Origin: Massospora cicadina
Lineage: Eukaryota > Entomophthoromycota > Entomophthoromycetes > Entomophthorales > Entomophthoraceae
Assembly (NCBI GenBank): GCA_022478985.1
Contig: JAKSZP010013578.1
Location: 1 to 64,000 of the forward strand
Length of the DNA: 64,000 bases
Reading direction: 5' to 3'
Part shown: positions 21,313 through 30,585 of the stretch, one piece after another
Layout of the letters: every line of letters starts with the position of its first letter
Position numbering within the stretch: the stretch's first letter is position 1
Notes under the pieces: model-generated
Databases searched by the model: none
Told to the model about the DNA's origin: nothing
The model's input: only the letters and a program-made list of their open reading frames with translations
Position numbers and translations under genes: made by a program

Positions 21313-21540
21313 GGGGAGGTGTCATGGCCCTGAAGGGCAGTTGCATCTTCTATGAAACACGAAAAATTAGAATAAAAACGTTTGCTCTCTAAATAAAGAA
21401 ATATTTTTTTATTAAAATTATTAAAAGAATTAAATAGGAATCATGAGCTCAACCAGTGAGCTTAGTGTGGCGTTAGTGTCATTATCAGCCCTTTCCTGGT
21501 CCCAGACCCTGCTGTTAATGTGCAGCATTGTGGGGACAGT
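21313..21540. repeat. D, middle portion
   Basis: It matches the second half of the E LTRs: GGCCTGAATGG/GGCCCTGAAGGG, AGTTGAGTCTTCTA-like, AAATAAAGA, and ATGAGCTC-x3-AGTGAGCTTGGTGTGGCG. The sequence breaks at 21540, where E was inserted. Confidence 0.7.
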
Positions 21541-22156
21541 TGTAACGGATCAGGCAGCACCTGATCCGTTTATTGTTTTGGATCAGTCAGTACTGGACAA
21601 AATATGGAATTCATAGGGAGAAACCCAAATGCGAGGGAATCAGAGCAAAGGAAATTTGACTGTCTGAATCTGAAATGCATCTGAGTCAATATGATATTGG
21701 ACTTACAAACAGCATGGGCAATGATTCAGTGGGGTATGGAATCTTTGCCCAAGATTTGCTGTACAGTTAGAAGAGCCTGGCGTAAAAGAAAGCTTATTTG
21801 ATATTCACAAGTACTATTTATTTGGAGTTAGGTTGGCCTGAATGGCCAGTTGAGTCTTCTACAAAATCCCTAAATATCAAATAAAGACTTGCTTGCATAA
21901 GAAAAATTATTTTATTTTAGGTAATATAATTGGATCAAAGATATGAGCTCTACTAGTGAGCTTGGTGTGGCGTTGGTGTGGATCTCAGTATTCTCCTACA
22001 GTGTGTGGGCAGTGATCTGAGGTCACATGGCAATGATGAAACTTAGCGGATGGGTTTGGGGATTGGCACTGGCAGGCTGGTCCCTAGTAAAGTCAGCTAT
22101 GAGGCTCTTACTTCCCAATTTCCTCATGGAATGTTGGCGCGAACCTGTTTGTTACA
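21541..22156 (+). repeat. 5' LTR of element E
   Basis: It is closely similar to 22954-23573 over its full length, with both TG and CA ends intact. It opens with the palindromic head GGATCAGG-x5-CCTGATCC. Confidence 0.9.
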
Positions 22157-22953
22157 TTAGACTTAACTCAAAATCTTCTTGGTCAATCTTGAGGTGGCCT
22201 TGAGAGGAGGCTCTGGAAGAGGAGGAATGGTATCACTGTGCGTTGAAGGAGGTGGATGTTCTGGAAGGGGAGGAATGGTTTGGCCATGCATTGAAGGAGG
22301 CGGAGGTTCCAAAAGGGGAGGATTGGTTCTACTGTGGTCTGAAAGAAGTGTTGCAAGTTCAGTGTCAGGTGTGGTTGGCTCAGGTGTCTGGAGGAGTTGT
22401 GAATGAAGTGTACTGTGAGCTGGATGAAATGGCGCATGCCACAGTGGATATTGAGGAAAATCAATGGAGAAGTACAGTGCAGGCAGTGGCCCAGCAGAAG
22501 CAACAGGTGGATCCACAAAGGTCATCTGAAGGAGCTGTGGATGAGGTGTACTGGGGGTGAACAAAATGGCATTGGCCATGGCAGATATCAAGGAAAATCT
22601 ATGGGGAAGTGCAGAGCAGGTGGTGGTCTGGAAGAAGCAACAGGCGGATCCACAAAGAGCATCCAGAGGATCTGTGGATGGAGTGTGCCATGGGGAGAAT
22701 GAGATGGCGTGTGATCTGGTGGATACTGGGGAAGAGCTATGGGGAATTTTGGAGATGGCAGTGGCCCACTAGAAGTGACAGGCGGATCAACGAAGAGCGC
22801 TGGATCTAGAGCTTGGGAGATGGGCAAAGGGCTGGCCGTATGTGCAAGTAAAGTGGAAGGTGATCCAGAGGAGGAGGCAGCATGGCAAATGGGAGAAGAT
22901 GGCGTGCAGTGCCCGGGGATAGTCCAGGGATTCCAAGTTTCACAGGGGGGTGA
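22157..22953 (+). repeat. Internal tandem repeats of element E
   Basis: Two arrays fill the interior. About 22216-22350 has three copies of a 48-bp unit (GGAGGAATGGT, then TTGAAGGAGG). About 22406-22815 has three copies of a unit of about 135-140 bp (GTGTACTG, CAACAGG-GGATCCACAAAG, GGAGCTGTGGATG). Both lengths allow open reading in-frame. On minus they give a Pro-rich 16-residue repeat and a longer VDPPV-containing repeat (open 22591-22163). On plus they give a Glu/Lys/Trp-rich repeat protein with one frameshift near 22557. Which strand, if any, is coding is unresolved. Confidence 0.75.
22942..22953 (+). other. Polypurine tract of element E
   Basis: CAGGGGGGTGA immediately precedes the 3' LTR. 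Confidence 0.75.
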
Positions 22954-23573
22954 TGTAACGGGTCAGGTGGCACCTGATCCATACATTGCTTCAAATCCAT
23001 CAGAACTGTATCTGAATATGGAATTCATAGGGAGAAACCCAAATGTGAGGGAATCAGAGCAAGGGAAATTTGACTGTCTAAAGCTGAAATGCATCTGAGT
23101 CAATATGATATTGGACTTACGCACATCATTGGTGATGATTCAGTGGGTTATGGAATCTTTGCCCAAGATGTGCTGGATGGTTCAGAAGATTCTGGCATAG
23201 GAGAAAGCTTATTTGATATTTGCAAAGTACTATTTATTTGGAGATTGGTTGGCCTGAATGGACAGTTGAGTCTTCTATGCAATCACTAAAAATCAAATAA
23301 AGATTTGCTTGCATAATAAAAGATTATTTTATATCAAGTAATATAATTGGATTGATGATATGAGCTCCACTAATGAGCTTGGTGTGGCGTTGGTGTGGAT
23401 CTCAGTATTCTCCTACAGTGTGTGGGCAGTGATCTGAGGTCACATGGCAATGACAAAACTTGGCGGATGGGTTTGGGGATTGGCTCTGGCAGGCTGGTCC
23501 CTAGTAGAGTCAGCTATGAGGCTCTTACTTCCCAATTTCCTCATAAAATATTGGCGCAAACCCGTTTGTTACA
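22954..23573 (+). repeat. 3' LTR of element E
   Basis: Partner of 21541-22156. A few substitutions and short indels separate them. Confidence 0.9.
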
Positions 23574-23578
23574 ACAGT

Positions 23579-23720
23579 GGTGTGGGAATATGTGATAATG
23601 ATGAGTCATAGCAGTTGGGTTTGGGTTGGGCTTCAGCAGGCCTGTCTCTAGTATTGTCAGTAACATGGCTCTTACTTTCCAAATCATTCATGGCGTATTG
23701 GCGTGAACTCACCCGTTACA
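23579..23720. repeat. D, right end
   Basis: It aligns with the last about 140 bp of the E LTRs (GGTTTGGG, GCAGGCCTGTCTCTAGTA, GGCTCTTACTT, GGCG-GAAC-CCGTT) and ends GTTACA before TTGTC. Confidence 0.7.
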
Positions 23721-24290
23721 TTGTCCAATTGAAAGACCACCCCCCAAGTTTACCTATATCATGTTCATAAATGGAAAAAATCTCCTTATACTTATGACAT
23801 AAATCTATCGCTTGGATTTTTTGTTATTTTAATAACCCTGTTAACTTCTCCTGCAGAAACACTTCCATTACACCAGGCTACAACTTGACAATTAGATTAA
23901 AGGCATCCAATGAACTGAACTCATGAACCTGAAGGACCTCCTTGATTGGGGTCAAGTGTAGATATACCACTATTTGAAGTCAGCATATTTGCATTGGTTT
24001 GTTTTGGAAGTTTTCTAACAAAACCTTTATCTCTACATGGCTTGGAGTATAATCCCTGGAGCCACATGAGGCTCAAGCTGCATTTGCTAATAGGGCCCAA
24101 TGACCTCACCATAAAGCCCAGCTAGCATTTCCACCTCTAACTCAGTGTTCACTATGACTTGGTATCTAGAAGGAATAGATATAGGCCCAGAGCTCGGAGA
24201 GGTAGTTTTTGATACTTGTATCTCTGTTGGGGAAGGGGCTGGATCTTGCTTTTTAGTTGATGATAGCAAACAGGAATCACTCCATCACTA
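23721..24290 (-). pseudogene. dUTPase-like domain and pre-RT linker of element B
   Basis: 24269-24087 reads GPISIPSRYQVIVNTELEVE, LAGLYGEVIGPY. It then continues in broken frames with EPHVAPGII, EIKVLLENFQ and LQIVVYLHL, then a KYKEIFSIYEHD-like linker ending at the D insertion site. The same domain occurs in A-out and A-in. Confidence 0.55.
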
Positions 24291-24299
24291 TATTCAAGA

Positions 24300-24700
24300 T
24301 TGATATGGTCCATGTGCACCAGATTCTTTGCAATTTGCTAGAGGTAAGGTAAATTGGGATTTAATGCCTCAAAAGCTAAAGGTTTCCTCTGTTATATAAA
24401 TGACAGCCCCAAAATGCTGCAGAAAAGCAGTTTCAATCAGCAGGTTGTAGCTACTGTTGGGTAGCACTATTGTCGGAGCTACAACAACAATGGACCCAAA
24501 CTGAAAAAGTAGCGCACTGTACACTCTCTCAGAGACCGTACTTTCCACTCCAGCGATCTCATACACCATTTGATGGTCCACATAAGGCTTTAACGTTGAC
24601 TTTACCATTAACTTAGTAGAAACTATGTTGACCAGAGAGCCTGTATCTATTATAATGTGTACTCTATTTCTTACTACAAAAATATCACAGTATGTAACTC
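24300..24700 (-). pseudogene. Aspartic protease of element B, DTG retained
   Basis: On minus: IIIDTGSLVNIVSTKLMVKS, VDHQMVYEIAGVESTVSERV, FGSIVVVAPTIVLPNSSYNL and LIETAFLQHFGAVI. The catalytic DTG is present, unlike in A-in. Some stops surround it. Confidence 0.82.
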
Positions 24701-25330
24701 AGAAATAGAACAATATTGGCTGTTTACTATGTGGACATTTGTGGGATCTTTTTTCCTGATAAACTTATAATTTATCTCACAAACTTTGTGGTATGCTTTA
24801 ACAATGGCATCTATCAGAAGGGCGCCGTTTACTCCTTTCAGGGTGGCCACATCTGCATATAGATCCAGCTTGTCCAGGACCTCTTGATCAAACATTTGAC
24901 AGGCGTATGGCTTCAGTTGCTCCTGAGGTCCTTCATCCACTGAAGCCTTGGCTTGCACTCATGTCAGTAAGTTCACTCCTCCAACTGGTTGCTGGTATAA
25001 AATCCCATCCTTTTATTGAGGGACTTCTACTAAATATACTATATTTGATTCAGGTGGGACGTTTGGGGTTGGGATTGTGGGGGTAGAGATTCCCAACCTA
25101 CTCCGCTCCATCTTTTCCCTGGTAGTAGTGATCCTGTTGAATGTAGTAAACATGACAGTTAGGGCAAATCCATGCCAGGTGGCCAGGGCGACCACACTCA
25201 TAGCAATAACCTCATAAGAGCTGAGTCCTTGGTTTTTATAAGAGAATCCAGGCTGATAATTTTTGGACGTCTGAAGTAACCAGGACCATGTCAGTAAATG
25301 ATTGCTGACATTTGGCATAACTAGGTCTGG
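24701..25330 (-). pseudogene. Gag C-terminus, zinc knuckle and spacer of element B
   Basis: Near 25150-25205 (minus) CYECGRPGHLAWIC is an intact C-x2-C-x4-H-x4-C knuckle. The spacer frame 24958-24674 (QEQLKPYACQMFDQEVLDKL) corresponds to 6650-6600 in A-in, so it belongs to the element. A region of broken frame lies between them. Confidence 0.75.
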
Positions 25331-26563
25331 GTCAGTAGTTGGGTTGCTGACGATTTTTGTAAACAGGGCAGTGCAGAAGTCAAACTGTTAGGAATAATTT
25401 GGCCAAGGATGAGGCACAGAATTATAGTAAGGTCAGGGGTTGCTAGGTAAAATTTAGGCAGGATGAGCATATTTCCCAAATAAGATGGTCCAGAGGAGGC
25501 AGTATTTTTCTGCTCCATATTGTGTAGAGAGAAGTTAGCAGATATGCGGTGCAAGAACTGCACAATTTTGAGCAGTGAAACATTGTCATCCAAAATTGGA
25601 GAAATGACATTGTGAAGCTCACAGTATGGCTTCACCATAGAGGTCATTGTAATGCACACGTCAGATTCCACTAAATAGCCTGCTCCAATCAGCATGTGAG
25701 CTTCTTCTGTAAATCAATCAGAGAACCCCATGAAGGTCTCATTATGGTAGAACTCAATAGTCAAGAATTCTGCCTTTTGCTGCGATATTTTTGAGGTACC
25801 AAACAGTTGGAGCACATTATCCTTTACAACTTGATAGGTAATAGAGCTTCATGGAAGGTCGCAAGTGACTTGATCAGCACTCATGACATCCAAGGCAGAT
25901 ATCAACAGTTTAGCTTTACACCATTCATAGGCATCTTCTGCTGCAAACTAAACCATTTGAAGAAGCCATGGATATTCCCATTGTGATCAAATAAAGGCAA
26001 TTTCTTGATATTGACCTCCTCATCCCACTCATAGATATAACTTTTTGGGGTGTATTGAGAAATGAGTCAAGACCCATAAGCAGTCTCTCGATGAGGAGCT
26101 GGTCTAGTGGAGGATGGAATTCCACTTCTTCAGAGTTAGCGTGGGCCTCTGCTGTGGGCAGTAATACCATCACTTGAGGGAACAGGCGCTACAATTCATA
26201 CTTAAATTTAGAGCTACCCTCCTGGGTGTAGTAGCTCCAGCCAGCATCATATTCCTTGTCATATTGTTCCCCCTTTTCATTCTTCCTCTTCTCAATTAGA
26301 GGGCTGGGAGTACTGGTCAATTTTTGCTCTGCATAATACAGTCATTGGGTAGTGTCATCTAAGTGATCAAAGAGTTGCTTGTTCTGCTGTCCCAGAATTT
26401 TTTTGACTAAATGTGCTGTTAAGCTGGTGCATAATAGCGTTCCATTTTTGAAAAAGTACATCCTGTTTCTTGAGTACTGCATCTAAAGTGAGTTTTAGTT
26501 TCTCATATTTGGCTGGTGCAGTGCTTTGTGAAGATTCCCTGCCAAAGCAGGCCTGATGAGACA
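25321..26563 (-). pseudogene. Gag of element B
   Basis: A likely start ATG is at 26563 (minus), reading MSHQACFGRESS. The N-terminal part (to 26367) is helical and Lys-rich (KLKLTLDAVLKKQDVLFQKW). The capsid core 25695-25321 has VCITMTSMVKPYCELHNVIS, shared with L and A-in. Frames are interrupted around 25700-25920 and 26170-26360. Confidence 0.72.
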
Positions 26564-26599
26564 TGGCCAGTGACTGGAGATTTTTATTTTTAGTGGTTG

Positions 26600-26627
26600 A
26601 CCAATGGGCCTCTGTAGTGAGCACCAC
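26600..26627 (-). other. Primer-binding-site region of element B
   Basis: GTGGTGCTCACTACAGAGGC follows the 5' LTR in element orientation. The block is shared with A-in and L. Confidence 0.65.
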
Positions 26628-27172
26628 TGTTATAATTTTTAGGAGATACCTTTAGGATACACAAAAAAGCTCACATAGGTTAAACTCACTGAACCACAGA
26701 TGGATGATATGAAGTATATTAGTCCTTCTAAACACTTGAAAATGTAAAATATGGAGCAATTGCCCCAACAAAACTTTTATAAATTTTATTAAATACATCT
26801 ACTCTTTTCTGTTTTGCTCTCTTCACTATAAAAAACCTCTTCTTTTAAATCACCCCATCTTGCTTATATATCAGCGACTTCAATAATACCATTATTAGCT
26901 TATACTATTCTATTCTGCTAAATCTCATTGGTTTCAAGATAGTATTCTTTAAATCCCTATTGCCTTAGTTTGAAACAATCTAAATTATATTTGTCAGAGG
27001 TCAACATCATCTTATCACCTTATTTGTAGGCAATCCAGTAATCCGTTATATCCCAATAATATCTAATCTCAAGGCGCTCAAATACTCATAAATAACATCC
27101 TAGTTGGTGGATTCTCACCATTCTGCCATACCTCTTCAGGGCTTATTGTCCATTTATATCAGAATCTTGACA
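26628..27172 (-). repeat. 5' LTR of element B
   Basis: Partner of 11932-12481. It starts TGTTATAAT and ends TCTTGACA, followed by TCAAT. Confidence 0.92.
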
Positions 27173-27177
27173 TCAAT

Positions 27178-27989
27178 GATAAATAAAATAAGGTTGATTA
27201 TGTGGTTCATTACCTTGCTTAACTATCTCATCTTTTTTCTCACTATGAGTTTCCCTAGTTTAGAGGTTTAATTGGTTAGTTGTATGAGGCACTTACACTT
27301 AAGTTAAGACCCAACCTCACGTTGGACATTCTTTTGGCGTCAAAGATTGGTCTTAAACCATAGGCAAGATAGTTTTTGGAAGCTGTTATTTTTCAACCAT
27401 TACATAATTTTAAACTAAAACGTGCATTCATCATACCATTGGTCCCCAGTTCAGCTGACCTCAGTGGTTGCTTAGGTCTCAGTCTTTATGTACCATTACC
27501 AATGGGAGCTGTTGACTAATGGTAATCCTGGACCTGAAGTAACTATTAGCGCAAAATCCCAGTGGTGCCTCCCTCTCACCAGGGATTTAGATGGCACTGA
27601 GGGGACCTATTTCAACAGGACTCCCTCATCACTAGATAGTCACCATTGAAAAGGGACAGTTATCCAGCTGTACTAGACCACATTCCTACTTGTGTTTCTG
27701 TTGAAGAGTACCTTCCTGGGTGATATAGGAAGACTGTCACCTATGAAAGCATGAGAAGGGAATGCAACCCAGCCAAGCACATGGCGTGCTTTCCTACACT
27801 AGGTGGGCTGATTCCACCAGCCCAGTACTGACTTGCCTCACCAATTATCCCTCTCCACAAAGAGTTTAGAATTTATTATGGGCTAATTTTCCTGGGGCTT
27901 GAGGTAACTCTATCCAGGAAGCCCTCATGATGGCATCCTCCTGCTTTAAGGCACTATCTTCTGGGGGAAATTCTCTAGTGGGGAGGTAA
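27178..27989 (+). mobile_element. Repeat C, right end of first LTR plus internal region of a probable short LTR element
   Basis: 27178-27404 matches 28445-28675 (TTCACTACCTTGATTAACTA versus TTCATTACCTTGCTTAACTA, AGAGGTTTAATTGGTTAGTTG, CATCAAAGATTGG). From 27405 to 27989 there is no match and no convincing gene. This interior ends in GTGGGGAGGTAA, a polypurine tract, just before TGTAACAAATGG at 27990. The whole (about 11.5-28.68 kb minus B) would be a small non-autonomous LTR element of about 2 kb. The left boundary is not resolved. Confidence 0.55.
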
Positions 27990-28679
27990 TGTAACAAATG
28001 GGATTAATATGATAGCTATATTTTGACCAGGTTCAGATTTTTTGAATCCTGAGTTGATCATTTAAAGGATTTTTAGTTTTAGGTTGAGTTTAGGTGCTAA
28101 GCTGTGCCTCACCTGAGCCATTCTTTAGGCTTGCAAGAGCTTAAAAAACTGGTGTGGGAGAGGCTCCCTGGAAGAGTGATCTTAAAGGTCAATTCTACAC
28201 AATTCTGAATTTTGTTCAGAATTCTCTATTTTACTGAAGTTTATACTACAATCTGGGCTAACCTTGTAGCTCTAAGGCCACCATTACCTTGTCTTATGGT
28301 GGGCAGCAATGTATCAAGTTTTGTTTCATGAGCAAAACTTGGGTTTTCAGGGATTGATCTCCCATGACTATCCTGTCTTTTACTTGGTGCACTTGTGGCA
28401 TCTAGTTATCAGGATTTTCTCAAGAGTGGCATTTTTTATTTATTAATAAGTGAAATGAGGTTAATTCTGGAGTTCACTACCTTGATTAACTATTTCATCT
28501 TTTTCACTTCAAGTTTTTTAATTCAGAGGTTTAATTGGTTAGTTGCATGAAGTACTAACACTTACCTCAAGAGTCCAACCTCAAGTCAGATATTCTTTTG
28601 ACATCAAAGATTGGCATCAAACTGAAGGCAAGTTGGAAATCAAAAACTAAGAGTTTTCTGACTGTTATAGTAGCTAATA
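27990..28679 (+). repeat. Repeat C, second copy (probable 3' LTR)
   Basis: It starts TGTAACAAATGGGATT after a polypurine tract. From 28255 to about 28670 it matches 11765-11931 plus 27178-27400. The first 260 bp are not clearly matched upstream, probably because the first copy is eroded. Confidence 0.6.
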
Positions 28680-29022
28680 CTTGTGGTTGCCCTATTCCTT
28701 TTACATCTATCAATATGGATAGCTGTACCAGAGGTATTCTGGCTGGTGTTTTGGGTGTCAACTTATCCTGAGTGCCAGTGCAGTCTTATTATTATCAGCA
28801 TGCTCCATGACAATTTTCAGAAAAAAAGACAGAGTTTTAATATAATGATTTATATATGGCCTTTTTATTACATTAATCCTATAATTAAGTGTTTGCAGAA
28901 CTAAGCATAAATCTCAACAAATTTAGAAGGAAGTTACTTTTATCTTTATATTCTATCTAAACATTTAAAACAACTAATTAAATAGTATGGTCTGAGTTGT
29001 TAATATAATTTTTGGGTTTATC
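28680..29022. other. AT-rich spacer without recognisable gene
   Basis: Only a short frame (28683-28904) of hydrophobic residues is open; I see no support for a gene. The stretch leads into the LINE G target site. Confidence 0.6.
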
Positions 29023-29039
29023 AATAGAAGAGCTAAACA
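29023..29039. repeat. 17-bp target duplication of LINE G, left copy
   Basis: AATAGAAGAGCTAAACA at 29023-29039 is repeated exactly at 34315-34331. Confidence 0.95.
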
Positions 29040-29134
29040 AACTTTTCTTTCTCGTTGCAAACACTTTTGCAACCCATTCAATTCAAGACTAAATCTAGTT
29101 TGATAATCTCATAGAGGGGATTAGTCTGTGCCCA

Positions 29135-30585
29135 TGTCTGGGAGCAGTTGGGCAAGCAAGGCAAGAGGAGCAGGCGGAAGGCCCGCGGCCTCTAACGTTC
29201 AAAAATGCCCTGGAGCTCTGGCGGAATAGAAAAAAATCTAAAAAACCGGCGGTCACAATTTCCCCGGAGATACTCATGTGGCAAGCACAATGCAACCAGT
29301 ATATCAACATGCCACATTCCCAGCCACTTTCGTCGGTGGAATTCAGAGTCCGTGTGTATCTGGACATCCAAAAAACGGCCCTGTGGGAAAAATTTTGTGA
29401 AGATGTACACAAAATTTTCCCAACCACGGTGTACGTTGCACCTCACTCCATGTTGTGCGGTTGGCTGTACCTAGGTTTTAAAAGCAAAATAGCAGCAGAC
29501 GAGGCTGCAGTGGTGCGCATAGTGGTTGACCTCCCCAAAGGGCAATGGGTCGTCGAAACTAAATGCACCAGATGGACAAAATCAAACCAAATTTTCCTCA
29601 CGTTTGACTTTTTGCCTACTACGGTAGAACGTGACATTTTGGAGCAACACCTGAAAGATGGTCTCACCATATATGGCGAAGTACAATCTTTCAAAATGCA
29701 ATGCTTCACACTGATGCCACACCTGTGCACTGGCAAAGCCATTGCAGTTCTGACCCCAACTGAGAAAGTCACGAAGGACATAACCCAGATCCCGCACTCC
29801 ACCTTTATTGACATCGCAGGGCACACCACCCACCCATTCCGGGTAACCGTGGATAGCGCGCCCCCCATTTGCACCCACTGTGATGCGTTCAGCCATAAGG
29901 CGCACGCATGCCCCATCAAAGAGGGTGTCACATTCCAAGAGCACCCCTTGGTGGCCATGGCCAGCGGAGAGGCGCACTACGAACCAACCGCAAGCACCAA
30001 GGAGGCTTTCCCATGGGGAGCACAAGGCTGCTACCTATTGGTAAAGCCCATCTCCCCGCAGGAGTGGAAGAAGGCCAAGCAAGCCCATAGGACCGCGGCC
30101 AAGGAAGCGGCCAAGACTACCACCACCATCCCACATTCACAACGCTAGGAGGACATGGAGACCTTTGCGGTGGAAGCAACTTGGGAATCCATCACCCAAT
30201 CAGATTGGGAGGCCCATGCTGAACGGGCCACTCAATCTGAGGATCTGATGGGAGATTTGATCTCACCCAATCGCTGCACCCAAGCCCCAGTTGAAACTGA
30301 CTTGGGACCTATCCCAACTGAAAAAAATTTTTGCCCCACTTGACGGTGCACCAAACTTATCCGCACCGCAAAAAATTCATCCGACGTCGGGAAAACAAAA
30401 AGCGAAGGCCAAAGCCAACGTGACTCTTTCCACAAAAATTAACAAAAACCCCAATAGCATTGCTGCTAATACCCACACTGCTGTGAAAGCCCGTGGGGAC
30501 CTGGAAGAGGCTGGTGGGCCCGGGGGCCCACCCCTCGCACCTAAGGTGCAATGGGGGAAATCTTCACTCTAGGGACGCTGAATAT
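29135..30585 (+). pseudogene. LINE G ORF1: RNA-binding protein with CCHC knuckle
   Basis: The frame is open from at least 29135; the ATG at 29134 is one base out of frame. The main part, 29276-30148, reads MWQAQCNQYINMPHSQPLSS, GWLYLGFKSKIAADEAAVVR, LMPHLCTGKAIAVLTP and CTHCDAFSHKAHACP (C-x2-C-x4-H-x4-C). A TAG at 30146-30148 replaces a codon that is Leu or Gln in F. The frame continues to 30343, then shifts after an A run near 30322 and reads a basic tail to TAG at about 30572. Homology to F shows these are damage, not design. Confidence 0.88.
30513..30557 (+). promoter_or_regulatory. Paired inverted repeats at the ORF1/ORF2 junction of LINE G
   Basis: GGTGGGCCC and GGGCCCACC (30513-30532) form a perfect hairpin. 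Immediately downstream GCACCT-A-AGGTGC is flanked by CCCC and GGGG and includes the ORF2 ATG (30551). ORF1 reads through this region in another frame and stops at TAG about 20 bases after the ATG, so the ORFs overlap. Equivalent hairpins exist in F, H and I. Confidence 0.55.

Larger units (their letters stand above)
21541..23573 (+). mobile_element. Short non-autonomous LTR element E (TRIM-like), 2.03 kb
   Basis: Two LTRs of about 616-620 bp (21541-22156 and 22954-23573) start TGTAACGG and end TTTGTTACA. Exact ACAGT duplications lie at 21536-21540 and 23574-23578. The polypurine tract CAGGGGGGTGA precedes the right LTR, so the orientation is plus. The 797-bp interior has no gag or pol and is made of tandem repeats. 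Movement would depend on proteins of an autonomous relative not present here. Confidence 0.9.
15002..23720. mobile_element. Solo-LTR-like insert D in element B, itself carrying a LINE and a TRIM element
   Basis: It starts TGTAAGGGATCAGG and ends ACCCGTTACA, with 5-bp flanks GTGTC (14997-15001) and TTGTC (23721-23725), one mismatch. Without the LINE (16032-21295) and element E (21541-23573), its own sequence is 15002-16031, 21313-21540 and 23579-23720, about 1.4 kb. Start, middle and end match the E LTRs, with an extra block around 15250-15980. No internal genes of its own are seen, so a solo LTR is the simplest reading. Confidence 0.7.
11932..27172 (-). mobile_element. Complete Ty3/gypsy LTR retrotransposon B, minus orientation, carrying nested insertions
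   Basis: LTRs at 11932-12481 and 26628-27172 begin TGTTA and end GAAA/GACA, flanked by exact TCAAT. The order on minus is gag (26.6-25.3 kb), zinc knuckle, protease, dUTPase-like domain (to 23.7 kb), then RT (15.0-14.2 kb), RNase H and integrase (13.5-12.7 kb). An 8.7-kb insert (15002-23720) splits the linker before RT. Removing it joins GATGATCCCCAGTGTC to CAATTGAAAGACCACC, as in A-in near 5450-5480. The element without the insert would be about 6.5 kb. Confidence 0.92.

Noticed and set aside
22163..22591. 142-residue Pro-rich protein on the minus strand
   Set aside because: It is a reading of tandem repeats in the TRIM interior; an equally open repetitive frame exists on plus. Reported as repeat, not gene.
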